Source: Liolophura sinensis (taxonomy: Eukaryota; Mollusca; Polyplacophora; Chitonida; Chitonidae). Taken from it: 64,000 bases of DNA. Shown one piece after another: positions 34,581 through 45,468 of this stretch. Both the position numbers and the translations under genes were made by a program. Location: positions 9,355,608 to 9,419,607 of the forward strand of contig NC_088299.1 in NCBI RefSeq assembly GCF_032854445.1, written 5' to 3'. Within the stretch, counting starts at the first letter, position 1. Every line of letters begins with the position of its first letter. The notes under the pieces were generated by a model that was given only the letters and a program-made list of their open reading frames with translations, did no database searches and had not been told where the DNA came from.

Positions 34581-35830
34581 AAGTCTTAGTGAATTAGTCA
34601 AAGGCAGCTACAATAATGGTGAATGTAATAGAAGTCGGTGGAAAAACTGCGCCCTATCTTATGAGACCGAGCTATTGAAACTAGGACATGATCTATTCCA
34701 TATTAAAATTTCTGGCATACAGGTACGACTCAAATCGCATGGTACACGTTTCGCTTACTGGTATTTCTTTAACGGATCTCCTGATGAAATCATACGCGCA
34801 TGTCCGTTTATCGAATCCACTTGAATTGTTCTATCTAACTTACAAACCTGTGAAAGTGACCCCAGAGCCCCGTATATACAAAGTGAATTTATCGCTTGCA
34901 CAACGCTTAAATCACCATTTTTATGCCTTTGCGCCATTTCCCAGTATACGGAATTTTGAAGCAAAAGGAATCGTTTCTGTTCGCCACGATTTCGCTGAGA
35001 CATGCATATGAAGGTGGCCTTCTGAGAATTGCTTATAGCAGGTGTTTGTTCAGAAATACATGAATTAAATCGGATGACAATCACAAAAACATGAAATTTG
35101 TCCATGGATTTTGACAAAACATATTTTACCGACTGTTATACGGATCTATATATACAATTAAAGTTTTGCACTTGTTGATTTTCCACATGCGTTCTGAAGT
35201 GCTATTACATGTTTCAATTTTTTTTATTTTCCCCTTTTCTACATGATGAGAAATTCCCAGTGTCTTAGTTGTATTTACATCGACAACGCTATTACTATTA
35301 AATCGACATCAGTAGTCAATGACAGACACCATATAGGGCGAATGACCATGATGAAAAGGACGTAAAAATATTAGGCCATATACACTTAGCACTTTTTCAT
35401 ACGCTGTTCAGTGCAAAGAAAGGCGCGACCTTGCGTTGTTTCTCTTTTCTTTCTTTTTTTCCGTTTTTTTTTTTTTGTTGTTGTCACAGGTATTCAGGCT
35501 ATATCATTATTATTTAATGGTAAGAAAACACATGTGCATATTATATATACGCATATTGTTCTTGACAAAGTCATATCTTGACAAGGCTAATGGTTCCCAC
35601 CCGGATTTGTATATCGCTAAATCACGTTGTTTTTTTATGCCTAGTGTAGAAGTCTAGACGCTCTCGGAACCATGACAAGGAGTCAAGGTCGTCTCCTCTG
35701 GCTTCTTCCACATTTCGTCTCAGTTACAGTTCAATTTCTCTATTACTCTCAGCTTATTATTTAGCAATAATTACACAGTGGAAATACAAAAGTTGGCGAA
35801 AAGCAGGTAATAATACAATTCAACATGCAA
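34581..35830. other. no gene recognised
   Basis: Open frames of about 110-120 codons on both strands at 34688-35117 have no recognisable domain and no splice partners. A T-rich tract is at 35445-35485. Confidence 0.35.
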
Positions 35831-35940
35831 GCCTGGCCACTTTCACTAAGCGTCGTAAATCCATTTTTTACAGCTCCTTTTCCCAGTATGTAGCCTTATA
35901 GCGCTCATGATAACTTACACAACGTCTTGTACGAAAAAGT

Positions 35941-36201
35941 TACACTCAAAAAATGAATCCATTAATTTTAACAGGAAGTCTGTTGTCTGAGTGATGCTAG
36001 AATGTATTCTGTTATTATAACATAATATTGTGTCAAATTCAGCATAACATCCTGTTAATATAATAGAACCTTTATGTTGAATTAATAGAATATGTGTGTT
36101 TCATTTACCGAATAATCTGTTGCAATAGCACAATACATTCTAGCATCGCTAAGACAACAGACTTTCTGTTAAAATTAACAGATTAAATTTTTAAGAGTGC
36201 A
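35941..36201. mobile_element. palindromic MITE, family C, copy 1
   Basis: About 261 bp with terminal inverted repeats near 65 bp. The left end reads TACACTCAAAAAATGAATCC then TTAATTTTAACAGGAAGTCT, and the right end inverted reads TGCACTCTTAAAAATTTAAT then CTGTTAATTTTAACAGAAAG. The inner TGTTGTCT and GATGCTAGAATGTA also pair. No coding capacity. Confidence 0.85.
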
Positions 36202-36441
36202 TTGCGAGCAATTAGCCATATATACGACGTTTTGTGGAAATGGGCCCAGAAAGATAAATAATATTTAAAAGCTAAATAGGGCTTCATTTACACAATGCGC
36301 TAGGCTTCTGTCATCCCAGCGTTATTGCTAAGAAACAAGCTATATAACCTGCGTGTGATCGTTTGTTAGGAATAAAATATTGTCGCAACGCTGCGTATAT
36401 AATGGTGACATATTTTCACTAAATACATGCTGTCATGAAAG

Positions 36442-36694
36442 TCACACCAAAAAAAAAAAAAATAAATAAGCTGCTAGATTCAACAGAAAGTCTGTTGTCT
36501 GACTGATGCTAGAATGTGTTCTGTTATTACAACACAATATTGTGTCACATTCAACATAATATCCTGTTAGTCTAATAGGATGGTTATGTTGAATTGATAA
36601 AATATTTGTGTTATATTTAACAGAATAATTTGCTACATTAACACTCAGATAACAGACTTTCTGTTAAATTTAACAGATTAATTTTTTGAGTGCA
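36442..36694. mobile_element. palindromic MITE, family C, copy 2
   Basis: Same architecture as 35941-36201: TCAACAGAAAGTCTGTTGTC near the left, CTGTTAAATTTAACAGATTA near the right, and GATGCTAGAATGTGTTCTGT inside. The left tip is an A-rich tract. Copies 1 and 2 are 240 bp apart in the same orientation. Confidence 0.83.
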
Positions 36695-37429
36695 CCCCAT
36701 GCAGATATTGTGACTGCTTCGTAAAACGGACCCCTGATCCTAATATACTGAAATATGGAATGGCTGCCATTGCAAAGTTCAGTCTGTTCTATACTCGTAA
36801 TTCAGTTGTCAACTTTTTACGAAATCCAGTTCTTTCTTTCACCCTTCACAACGAGCCGACTGTGGGGCTCTTACGCTTTGAATCAAACGTTACAGCACAA
36901 TGAGTACAACGATTTTTCCACCAAACTATTACTATTAACGGGGATAATTTATTATCATTAATTGGGAAAACAGATTCCGTTACAATAATTTTTTTCGATA
37001 ATTTCAGAAAGACATATATTGTTGGGAAGTGGGAAAGCAACCTCTTTATCATCATTTCACAAGAGTTTTCGTGTTTTTCAAATTTTTGAGTCTGCTGTAA
37101 GTGGGAATACTGTAGAAATGTCGCATTTAGTTACATTATGTTGTCTGCCGTTATTAAAGGGAGACAATCTCTTTCAAATGGCATGTACAAATTGAGTTCT
37201 AACCATTGTTATACACGTTAGTGTCTTTTTCGTTGTATCTGCTATACTCACCCAACAGCTACATAAACGTTTTATCTCATAATAATGTCCCTTAAACATT
37301 TACAGTCCAAAGACTTAATTATCATTTATGTGATCATTTATGAGATTTATGGGTTGAGGAAACCGGAGTGTCCAGAGAAAAGTACCGCTCCTCGACCAAA
37401 ATTCTCACCCAGTGCACCCAGTAGTGGTC

Positions 37430-37571
37430 TCGAACAGTTCAACAGCTGTGAGTTCAAGTCACAGCTCATGCTCTTCGACCGTACGTGGGAAGGTTTGTCA
37501 GCAATTTGCGGATGGTCGTAAGTGAAATATCCTTGAGTACGGCGTGAAATACCAAATAAATAAGTAAATAA
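37430..37571 (+). mobile_element. SINE family 1, interrupted by an LTR in its tail
   Basis: AGCTGTGAGTTCAAGTCACA (B box), then CGTACGTGGGAAGGTTTGTC and GTACGGCGTGAAATACC, ending in the A/T-rich tail. The tail is cut at 37571 by the probable LTR starting TGTTATG. Confidence 0.85.
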
Positions 37572-38336
37572 TGTTATGTGCACGACTGCCGTCAGTTTCT
37601 AAATTTAGCTTGCCACTGTTTACATACGCTGAGTTCAGCGCCTGCTGTCTGCCTCTACCTTAGAATATTCCAGAATGCGCTCAGTTCGCTGCCTGTTTGT
37701 TTACATCAAGTGTTCAGGAATTTTCTTATTCTAGACAATTCCACCAGGCTATATAAGACCTATGAAAGCAGGTCAAACGGGGGAGAGAACAGAGAACGGA
37801 GAATTATTGAGAGTTTTGGATGCTTTCGCTGTGTATTACTTTAGTAGGCCTTTTGTGCTGAATTTTGGTGTCTTTATAGCCTCTGGCTTTTTTATATCAT
37901 ATCTCCACCGAGCACTTGTTCAGTCTGAACTTGTATGTTTAATTTGTGCTCTTGTATACACAGTGCTTATTAGTACACGGACCCTGTCTGTGGAATTTTG
38001 TGTGTATTTCGTCATACACTCAGTTATACTGTGGATTTTCCCCCTTGTGAATTTGCCTCTGAGCATTTATGCCTGTGTGGTATATATATTGTGGAATATA
38101 TGCGTCCGTTTGGACTTGACACCGTAAGTACTTTAGTATTTGTATAGATACTGCTATCCTTTCTTGTTAAACTTAAGTACTTTAGTATTTGTATAAGTCT
38201 TATTATCTGTTCTTGTTAAGCTAAAAAATTGTTGTAAAATAAAATCTGCTGGTTTTGGTTACTTTTTGTGCGGCTAAACTGTCGTGTATTTCGAACAAGC
38301 CATCTCTTTATAATACAGACAGTTTGGGTCGTAACA
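37572..38336 (+). mobile_element. probable solo LTR of a retrotransposon (about 765 bp)
   Basis: The ends are TGTTATG and CGTAACA, sharing the inverted TGTTA/TAACA termini of LTRs. ATAA flanks both sides (37568-37571 and 38337-38340), although the A/T-rich SINE tail makes this duplication weak evidence. Inside are GGCTATATAAGACC near 37745 (promoter-like) and AATAAA at 38238 (polyadenylation-like) in the right order. A short direct repeat (AAGTACTTTAGTATTTGTAT at about 38125 and 38174) lies in the 3' part. A 121-codon frame inside has no recognisable domain. No internal gag/pol follows, hence solo. Confidence 0.6.
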
Positions 38337-38346
38337 ATAAATAAAT

Positions 38347-38400
38347 GACTCCAGGGTAATTCAGCCGCGTTGGCGCGCTAACCACCACCCACGGAAGGTC
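38347..38400 (-). mobile_element. SINE family 1 head fragment
   Basis: CCAGGGTAATTCAGCCGCGT, then TGGCGCGCTAACCACC and ACGGAAGG match the inverted head only. Confidence 0.55.
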
Positions 38401-38735
38401 TTCACTGAATTAAATGCAGCCAAGCGTTTGGATTATAAATGGTAGACTTTACTGTCAATATTGATAAAGTATGACTATCGTGAAGCATACAGTTCATTCA
38501 AACAAATAAAAAATAAGTTAAGGTGTTAGTTTGTATTGGCCTTTATACTGATCGATGTTTGCACTTCATTTTTATATGTTTTCTTTCCCTTCACATAACT
38601 CAGCTGCTGTCTCTGGCAAACCTTACCATATATATGTACAGATTGGCTCTTGCTTGATTAACTTTACAGATACGGTACGTGATTAATTACATGTGCACCG
38701 TACAGGCACAGATACGTTTTTAATACACTATTTTG

Positions 38736-38966
38736 CAGATGGTTAATTTCCTGCAGATACGCAATCACCGATCCCTGGCATTGATTTTGGTTGTAGTCTT
38801 GGTCACCTCGGTACTTGTGTCCGATGTTTTTTGTATAACGGTGCATATCAGGTCTTTTTCAGGAACATTTGCACTTATTTGCCTGGCCCTAGGAGACGCA
38901 TGTCGTTTTAATTATTACATCCCATTATTTCCACGTGGATTATTGATCACCTTGAGATATCGATAA
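38736..38966 (+). other. possible signal-peptide exon, no known partner
   Basis: A TTTTGCAG acceptor-like site is followed at once by an ATG and a frame whose first ~33 residues look like a signal peptide (LALILVVVLVTSVLVSDVFC core). No matching downstream exon or domain was found, and the frame continues for only 77 codons. It could equally be chance. Confidence 0.2.
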
Positions 38967-39311
38967 ATATATCCAGCAATTAAATCCTGAAATAACACCG
39001 TCTATGCCTCCTGTGTCGTTCACATAACCTTGTTTCTTGTCCGATTTGAATTCATACCGCTCCACAAGATAGAATGTATTTAACTCAATATCCGATCGGT
39101 ATAGTCCAAAACTTTGTTACTGACGTTATATGCGTTGAAAATAGAGAAACTATTGAGAATTTGAACCTCAGCCTTGCAAGCCTTGCATTATACATATATG
39201 CTGAATGACACGGTGTTAAGGCTGATTACACGGCTGACTGATTGGCTTATGATAGATCGATATATACTGACGACGATTAGAAAACTTACATGTTGAATCG
39301 ATCAAATACAC

Positions 39312-40078
39312 GTTGGACACGTGTTCTCGTGATAACTGACATACAATAACACACGACTGCTGAAATACGACCATTGGATTGTGTGATACTTGGTATATGG
39401 ACACACACAAGCGGTGAAATTCGACCGATTGATAGCGTGTCAGTTGGCATGGGAACACATAAAACGACAAAATACGGCCAGATCGAGTGACAAATAAATA
39501 AGACAGGTGAAATACTGGACTGTTATCTGTGGTTGGATATGGCGTTTGTCTGGCGTATTGAACATGGTGTTTCACGAAGTTGCAGGGCGTTATTCAGGTC
39601 ACGACGCAGTATATAACCAAATTGCTCTTACAAACATACAAATGCGTCCGCGGGCGGCAGAACCCATTTCATTACTGTGTAATGTGACCACCTACTAACC
39701 TATTGTTGATGTATTTTTTCTAAGGATAAACATCAAATACACCAGAGAACAAATTGTGAGAAACACAACCCAATACAAAAAAACACAGACCCAATAAGTC
39801 AACTGTCATACACAGTAAGTAAAATTATGTTAAAACTCTTCAAAGTGCCTTACTGACCGTTACGCTTTTGGCATTACTGACAGTAGCGAAAGAGGGTGGG
39901 AGAAGGGAGGGGGGAGAGGAGGGGAAAACACGTTTCCCAGGTTGTAAGTTAAATAATGAAATAAAATGTTTTAGAAAAAAGCGTGTCTACACATAGCAAT
40001 GCTGTGTTGTCTGAGGGCATTCCAGCACCTGGTGAAGCTTTTTTGTTTAGAAAAGCTTCTCATCAGTTTGCTCATAAG
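39312..40078 (+). repeat. dispersed repeat R, copy 1
   Basis: Closely matches 53988-54700 in the same orientation: GGCATGGGAACACATAAAAC, GGTGTTTCACGAAGTTGCAG, AAATGCGTCCGCGGGCGGCA, CACGTTTCCCAGGTTGTAAG. This copy has an extra G/A-rich insert at about 39885-39930. The first 200 bp contain three diverged units of about 48-50 bp (GTGTGATACTTGGTATATGG type) also seen in repeat X. No intact gene. Confidence 0.85.
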
Positions 40079-40080
40079 TG

Positions 40081-40840
40081 CCACTGATTTAGCTACGATA
40101 TAACATTAAACATACATACCCCATAATTTTGCGAGTTCAGCATATGCTTTGATTATATTTCTCATAGCTCCACATAAGTAATCTCTTACCACTGAATTAG
40201 CAACGATATAACATTAAACATCCATACCCCATGATTTAGGGAGTTCAGCATATGCTTTGATTATATTTCTCATAGCCCCACATAAGTAATCTCTTACCAC
40301 TGATTTAGCAACGATATAACATTAAACATACATACCCCATGATTTGGGGAGTTCCGCATATGCTTTGATTATATTTCTCATAGCTCCACATAAGTAATCT
40401 GATACCACTGATTTAGCAACGATATAACATTAAACATACATACCCCATGATTTAGGGAGTTCAGCACATGCTTTGATTATATTTCTCATAGCCCCACATA
40501 AGTAATCTGTTACCACTGATTTAGCAACGATATAACATTAAACATACATACCCCATGATTTGGGGAGTTCCGCACATGCTTTGATTATATTTCTCATAGC
40601 TCCACATAAGTAATCTGTTACCACTGATTTAGCAACGATATAACATTAAACATACATACCCCATGATTTAGGGAGTTCAGCATATGCTTTGGTTATATTT
40701 CTCATAGCCCCACATAAGTAATCTGTTACCACTGATTTAGCAACGATATAACATTAAACATACATACCCAGTGGATTAGAGAGTTCAGCATATGCTGCGG
40801 ACATATTTCTCATAGCTTCACAAGTACAAGATCTTTTAAA
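40081..40840. repeat. 108-bp minisatellite, seven units, beside the TLR gene
   Basis: Units beginning CCACTGATTTAGC start at 40081, 40189, 40297, 40405, 40513, 40621 and 40729, an exact 108-bp period. The units are very similar; the last decays after about 40770. The array ends roughly 110 bp past the TLR stop codon and may be part of its 3' untranslated region or lie just beyond it. Confidence 0.95.
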
Positions 40841-40945
40841 CCATTCTGTATTATCAGATTTAAAAACAGGCGCACGTTATCCACTGTAGCTCAGAACAAC
40901 ATGATATACGAACAAAACTGACAAAATGATAATCGCTGTTTATGT

Positions 40946-43399
40946 TTAAGGTCGTGCCATTACTTCTAGGAGTCGATCCCAGAAAATCTCTTCGTCTGTT
41001 TGCTCATTTTCCCACATGAGAAAAGTGATGTGTTTCCACAGATTCAGTAACGACCTTGGCATTTCCGGTACCGGGATCTCTTCCATCATGATCACAATAA
41101 TAGCGTCCTCACGACCATCTCTCACCATGCGCATGCCCGTCATTTGAATTTCAAACTCACACCAGTCGCTTCTCAGAAAGGCTCTGGTGATCACCAGGAT
41201 GACTTTCCGGCTGTTGTTCACGGCGTCTACAATGTTCTGTTGTATGCTGACACCTACAGGGAAATCACGATCATGGAGGCAAAGTGTGTAATTGTTTTGC
41301 GTTTCCAATACGTTTCTTAGATCACGGCAGGCCCACTGGTAATTCCGGGAATTGTAGGCCACAAAGGCGTCAAATTGATAATGTTCCATGGCCAGTTCGT
41401 CATATACAGGGCCTCTACGACATTTTGTCCTCATCCAGTATTTTATGTTCCATCTGTAACGGTAGCCCAATATTGCCAAGATTACACAGAGTGTTAACAA
41501 ACAGGTTCCAACAACAGAAAATGTCAACCAAAACTTGCTGACGCAGCTGACATACATATCTTTTACCTTTGACTTTAAGTTCATAATATTTGTCACTGTT
41601 CCATTTTCCACGCTGCACGACAGGCTTTGATGATCGAGGATATTGTTCGAATTTGCCAGAACCCATTGGACAAATGGCAGCGTGTTACAGACACAGAGGA
41701 AGGAGTTATTGCTAAGAGACAGGGTCACAGACTCGTTTCCTTCCAAAGAAGTTGTAGAAGTGACCCACCGTCTTTCATCTTCGGAAAATGATGAAAGAAC
41801 ATTGACTGTTAAATCCAAATACCGTAGAGACTTAATGTTGAACAGAGCCACGGGGATTACGGTTAACTTGTTGTTTCTAAGGATCAAGACTTCGAGGCTG
41901 AGAAGTGGATTAAACAAATCTTTGTGCAGAGTTGTTAAATCGTTGCTCGATAGGTCAAGTGATTTTAAGTTTTTCATAGAGCGGAAGGCAACGCCATGTG
42001 CATCACGCTCAAAGCCTTCCCTCAGCCTACAGCTTTGTGCAACAAGGACACGTAAGCCCGGAAAAGAGTCAAAAAATGTTGGGTTTAGCAGAGAGCAGTC
42101 TATACCAGAAATATTTAACACCTCAACATTCTGTATCCCTGAGGCCACCAGAAAGCAACCTACTGGTTGGGTGAATGCCAAGTCGACATTTCGAAGTTTG
42201 CTCGCGTTTTTAAATGTAACATTTATTCTTGGGAACTCACTACTACCATAAAAGCTACAATTCAATGTTTGGAGTGACGGTAGAAAGGGAATTGTTAGGT
42301 GCAAAGTATCTGCGGAGCTAAGTAAGCCCCGTTTAGCTGTAGGGGACAATGGCATACTGACTGGCATATAATACGTTTTCCCAGGGCTGACGTTTAGATC
42401 ATTGAGATTTGTGAACCTCAGTAAACCTGAAAATGTGAATACGTGAGTCGCTATAACTAAATAATTTTCTCCAATGTTCACCCTTTCGTAACATTCTGGG
42501 TACTTAAATTCATACATGGCTTTAACATCCAAGCGGATAATATAATTGTTACTAAGATCTAGGTCTTGAACACATAAGGTTGCCAAGTGAGCAACTTTAT
42601 TTCGTGTGATGATTAAATTATCTGGATTTACACGGCTGTGTATATTGACATTACAGTAAGACAAGGAAAGAAATGTAAAATTCCTGTAGCGAACGTCGGC
42701 AAGTGCAGATAATGCATGATTTAATCCATCAGTTTTGATCTTTAAACTTTTCATGTGAGGGAAATGTTTCAAACTGCCTATTTCAAGCTTTAAACACTCA
42801 ACTTGTAACGACTTAATTGATAAGTTTCCGAAAACAGCAAACGTTTCATTCGGTGTGTCTTGCTGCCTTAAGTTCACCTGTAACGACGAAAGCTGGGACA
42901 TGGTCAAAAACCCTTGTCCAAAAGGTAACCCATCAATACCATCAATGGCAAGCAGTGTCACAGATCCAAGGCTACTGACCAGTTGATCTGGATATCCATT
43001 TGGAAGGTCTTTCCTGTAAGTGTTAGCATTGTAGATTATCTTCAGCCTCTCTAACCGCTGAAGTGGTCGAAAGACATTAGGAGGATAGGCTTCGTAGGTC
43101 AGCTGAAGATTGTTATGGTTCAGATTGAGCGACGAGAGCTTTGACAATCCTCTGAAAGCCCACGGCTGTAGAGTTTCTAGTCGGCTGTGAGACAGATTCA
43201 ATGACGCCAGAGAGCTCAGGTTGATGAAGGCATCATTGGCTATGGTCCTCAAGAGATTCCAACTTAGGTCTAAACTCTCTGTTACTGCCGAAATGTTGCT
43301 CGGTACCGTCTGCAATCTACAATGAGATAGGTCCACGTGGCGGCCATCAGCTCTGGTCAGTACCTGAACCATCACAACTAAAGGTAAGTAACGATCCAT
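40946..43399 (-). CDS. Toll-like receptor, single exon, intact
   Basis: An 817-residue type I membrane receptor without introns. Residues 1-19 are a signal-like hydrophobic start (MDRYLPLVVMVQVL). Leucine-rich repeats fill about 20-560, with clear units such as LSSLASLNLSHSRLETL near the start and LKSLDLSSNDLTTL and LRYLDLTVNVLSSF near the end. A single C-terminal LRR cap (LCVCNTLPFVQWVL, then two further Cys) covers about 565-622, so it is a single-cysteine-cluster type. One transmembrane helix lies at 623-645. The TIR domain occupies about 674-817: box 1 FDAFVAY (676-682), box 2 RDFPVG (711-716), box 3 FW (806-807). Known role: ligand-driven dimerisation recruits MyD88-type adaptors to NF-kappaB signalling. 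Box 2 has Pro-Val-Gly where Pro-Gly is usual. A TATA box lies about 95 nt upstream. The ligand and vertebrate counterpart cannot be named. Confidence 0.95.
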   Translation of the reverse strand: MDRYLPLVVMVQVLTRADGRHVDLSHCRLQTVPSNISAVTESLDLSWNLLRTIANDAFINLSSLASLNLSHSRLETLQPWAFRGLSKLSSLNLNHNNLQLTYEAYPPNVFRPLQRLERLKIIYNANTYRKDLPNGYPDQLVSSLGSVTLLAIDGIDGLPFGQGFLTMSQLSSLQVNLRQQDTPNETFAVFGNLSIKSLQVECLKLEIGSLKHFPHMKSLKIKTDGLNHALSALADVRYRNFTFLSLSYCNVNIHSRVNPDNLIITRNKVAHLATLCVQDLDLSNNYIIRLDVKAMYEFKYPECYERVNIGENYLVIATHVFTFSGLLRFTNLNDLNVSPGKTYYMPVSMPLSPTAKRGLLSSADTLHLTIPFLPSLQTLNCSFYGSSEFPRINVTFKNASKLRNVDLAFTQPVGCFLVASGIQNVEVLNISGIDCSLLNPTFFDSFPGLRVLVAQSCRLREGFERDAHGVAFRSMKNLKSLDLSSNDLTTLHKDLFNPLLSLEVLILRNNKLTVIPVALFNIKSLRYLDLTVNVLSSFSEDERRWVTSTTSLEGNESVTLSLSNNSFLCVCNTLPFVQWVLANSNNILDHQSLSCSVENGTVTNIMNLKSKVKDMYVSCVSKFWLTFSVVGTCLLTLCVILAILGYRYRWNIKYWMRTKCRRGPVYDELAMEHYQFDAFVAYNSRNYQWACRDLRNVLETQNNYTLCLHDRDFPVGVSIQQNIVDAVNNSRKVILVITRAFLRSDWCEFEIQMTGMRMVRDGREDAIIVIMMEEIPVPEMPRSLLNLWKHITFLMWENEQTDEEIFWDRLLEVMARP

Positions 43400-43493
43400 G
43401 AATCCTTGAGGTTGCTGTCAGACCTTAAATTGACGTGAATACTTGAAAGAGCTCCGAAATCCGCCTGTTTAAGTTTTGGCATTGCCCAGAAAT

Positions 43494-43501
43494 CTTATAT
43501 A
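43494..43501 (-). promoter_or_regulatory. TATA box of the TLR gene
   Basis: AGTATATAAGATT on the minus strand, about 95-100 nt before the ATG. It would give a leader of about 65-70 nt, with no intron required. Confidence 0.65.
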
Positions 43502-44115
43502 CTACCTGCAAACTGGATTCATCCGCTTTTCAGAGTTAAACATCTTATTTGAAAGAAATACCCTATTCATAAAGGATATATTTTTATCACTCAGTTAGCC
43601 TTAAACAGGAAGAATTTCGATAGCGTCCAATTTAGCCCTCTAAATATTTATGCAAAGGATCATAAAAGAGAACCGGTTTTACAGATGACGTCATGTAAAC
43701 GTTTCAATATAGAAAGAGGACTGTCCATCACATGACTAAGGGGGTGTGGGTTACACAAAGTTGCATTCTTTACTTTCATAAGCGAAATGTACAACGTACC
43801 ACATTTATCAACAAATAATCCTTTAAATTCAAGTCAACAGGTTATGATGGGTAACCATGATATTGTAAAGAATGATGGTTCATGAAGTGTGCTGCCGAGA
43901 AAAGAGGTCCGAAGCCGAGAAAGATAAATATGAAGGAAGATAAGCCTTATTAAAAATTTTGCAAATAAATGGTCTAAAAAGAAAGAAAACAGATCCTTCA
44001 GTCCTTGACACTTGGCTTGAGCTTGTTAAGAAAGAGGTTGTATGTGCAATCCATCATATCAATACTAATGCTCACCTGACCGCCAAACAAGTTCTGAAGG
44101 ATTGTACAGTAAATG

Positions 44116-44398
44116 AGGGCCTCCGTGGCTCAGTCGGTTAGCGCGATAGCGCAGCGTAATGACCCAGGAGCCTCCCACCAATGCGGTCGCTCTGTGAGTT
44201 CAAGTCTAGCTCATACTGGCTTCCTCTCCGGTCGTAAGTGAGAAGGTCTGTCAGCAATCTGCGGATGGTCGTGGGTTTCCCTCGGGCTGTGCCCGGTTTC
44301 CTCCCACCATAATGCTGGCCGCCGTCGTATAAGTGAAATAGTTTTGAGTATGACGTAAAACACCAATCAAATAAATAAATAAATACAATAAATGAATG
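44116..44398 (+). mobile_element. SINE family 1, full length, plus orientation
   Basis: Best plus-strand example. GGGCCTCCGTGGCTCAGTCG opens the tRNA-like head. The A-box region is TGGCTCAGTCGGTTAGCGCG and the B box is GAGTTCAAGTC. The body contains CCTCGGGCTGTGCCCGG, and the tail runs ACGTAAAACACCAATC then AAATAAATAAATAA. The element is about 280 bp. Confidence 0.95.
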
Positions 44399-44569
44399 AA
44401 TGAATAATTGTGGCTCAGCCATATCTTGGCGAGAACACGATCAAACCAGGAAGCAATCAAAACTTAAAGGAAAACAGACGAACATTTTAAAAAGCAGTTA
44501 ATCAACTAAATGTCAGTTAAACGTCGAAAATCACAATTGCATTTTATTTATGCACTGAAATATATATAA

Positions 44570-45205
44570 ACTATATTTTCATATACAGGCCACCAGCCTT
44601 CAAAAAATTAATAAGAGCATCGCCAATGACGCTGTTTATACAGGTTCAGATATAGAGATGACTGTGTAGAATCTTTACCGAATATGAGTAAAGTATACAC
44701 AGTCAACCAGGATATGTTTGATGCTGTATCGGGCATCACATCCGACACACTCGAGAACACTGCTCCCATCCAGGATAAAATTGTGCGATAGACGAGAATG
44801 GCTAATACGGCACCTTGTTAAAACGACTTGGTCTCTACAATACATAGACAAGAGTATAAGAATTAAAGCCAATGACAGGATAAACAGCATGCAGTTTGTT
44901 ATGGACCTGCAGAACCCATTCACCCTGCCAAAGGCGACAAACATATCTTTATATGGGATTTTGACTTTTGACAAGGTTTATTAAGGGCAACTTTCGCCTC
45001 CCTGCCCACGACTGTTTTTCCATGGATACCAGTATGACTTGGTATCCAACAGAATATAATATCTTTACCTCTTTTAATTTGTTTTCTGTGCATGGCTAAT
45101 ATTTCAAGGATCAACGGATTTTTAAATTTAATATTCTCAGTTGCTAAAAGGCAAGAAAGCGAGTCACTGCGTATCACTTTCCTCTGGGCATGAAACATAT
45201 AATAA
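44570..45205 (-). pseudogene. LINE ORF2 3' remnant: RNase H and C-terminal zinc-knuckle region
   Basis: Two overlapping minus-strand frames, joined by a frameshift near 44930-44970, read as the end of a non-LTR retrotransposon polyprotein. First comes an RNase H piece (SDSLSCLL, CWIPSHTGIHGK, REAKVAL at about 45170-45000). Then follows VLTRCRISHSRLSHNF, LECVGC and SIKHILVDC (about 44835-44690), the Cys/His motif that follows RNase H in such elements. RNase H places it near the I/R1/LOA-type LINEs. It is broken and not active. Confidence 0.85.
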
Positions 45206-45468
45206 GGCCAGGAGTACAGCCCTGGCCTCTGCAGAAAAGATTGAAGATGAGGTTGGAAGACGAAGAGAAGAAACTCGCTGACAAAGCCCCTAAAATATTA
45301 TGTTTCTCTACAAAAATTATTACTTTCAGGTTCTTGTGGGGCAGCTTAATATCACAGCAATATTACCTATACTTTGGAAGTAAAATATCAGTTCTTTCAG
45401 AAAAAACAGAGGAGTAGATCCGTACCTTCCCGTCACACTGACATACCAAAAATTTAGGGGATTTCAAA

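Noticed and set aside
34688..35117. Overlapping frames of 107 (+) and 120 (-) codons
   Set aside because: No recognisable domain, signal peptide or splice context on either strand.
37762..38127. 121-codon hydrophobic frame
   Set aside because: Lies wholly inside the probable LTR between its TATA and polyA signals; no homologous domain recognised.
41284..42251. Plus-strand frames opposite the TLR gene
   Set aside because: Shadows of the TLR coding strand with no domain of their own.
44116..44200. tRNA gene candidate (A- and B-box match)
   Set aside because: This is the tRNA-like head of a SINE; the acceptor stem does not close. The same holds for the heads at 19790-19868, 29390-29464 and 60280-60360.
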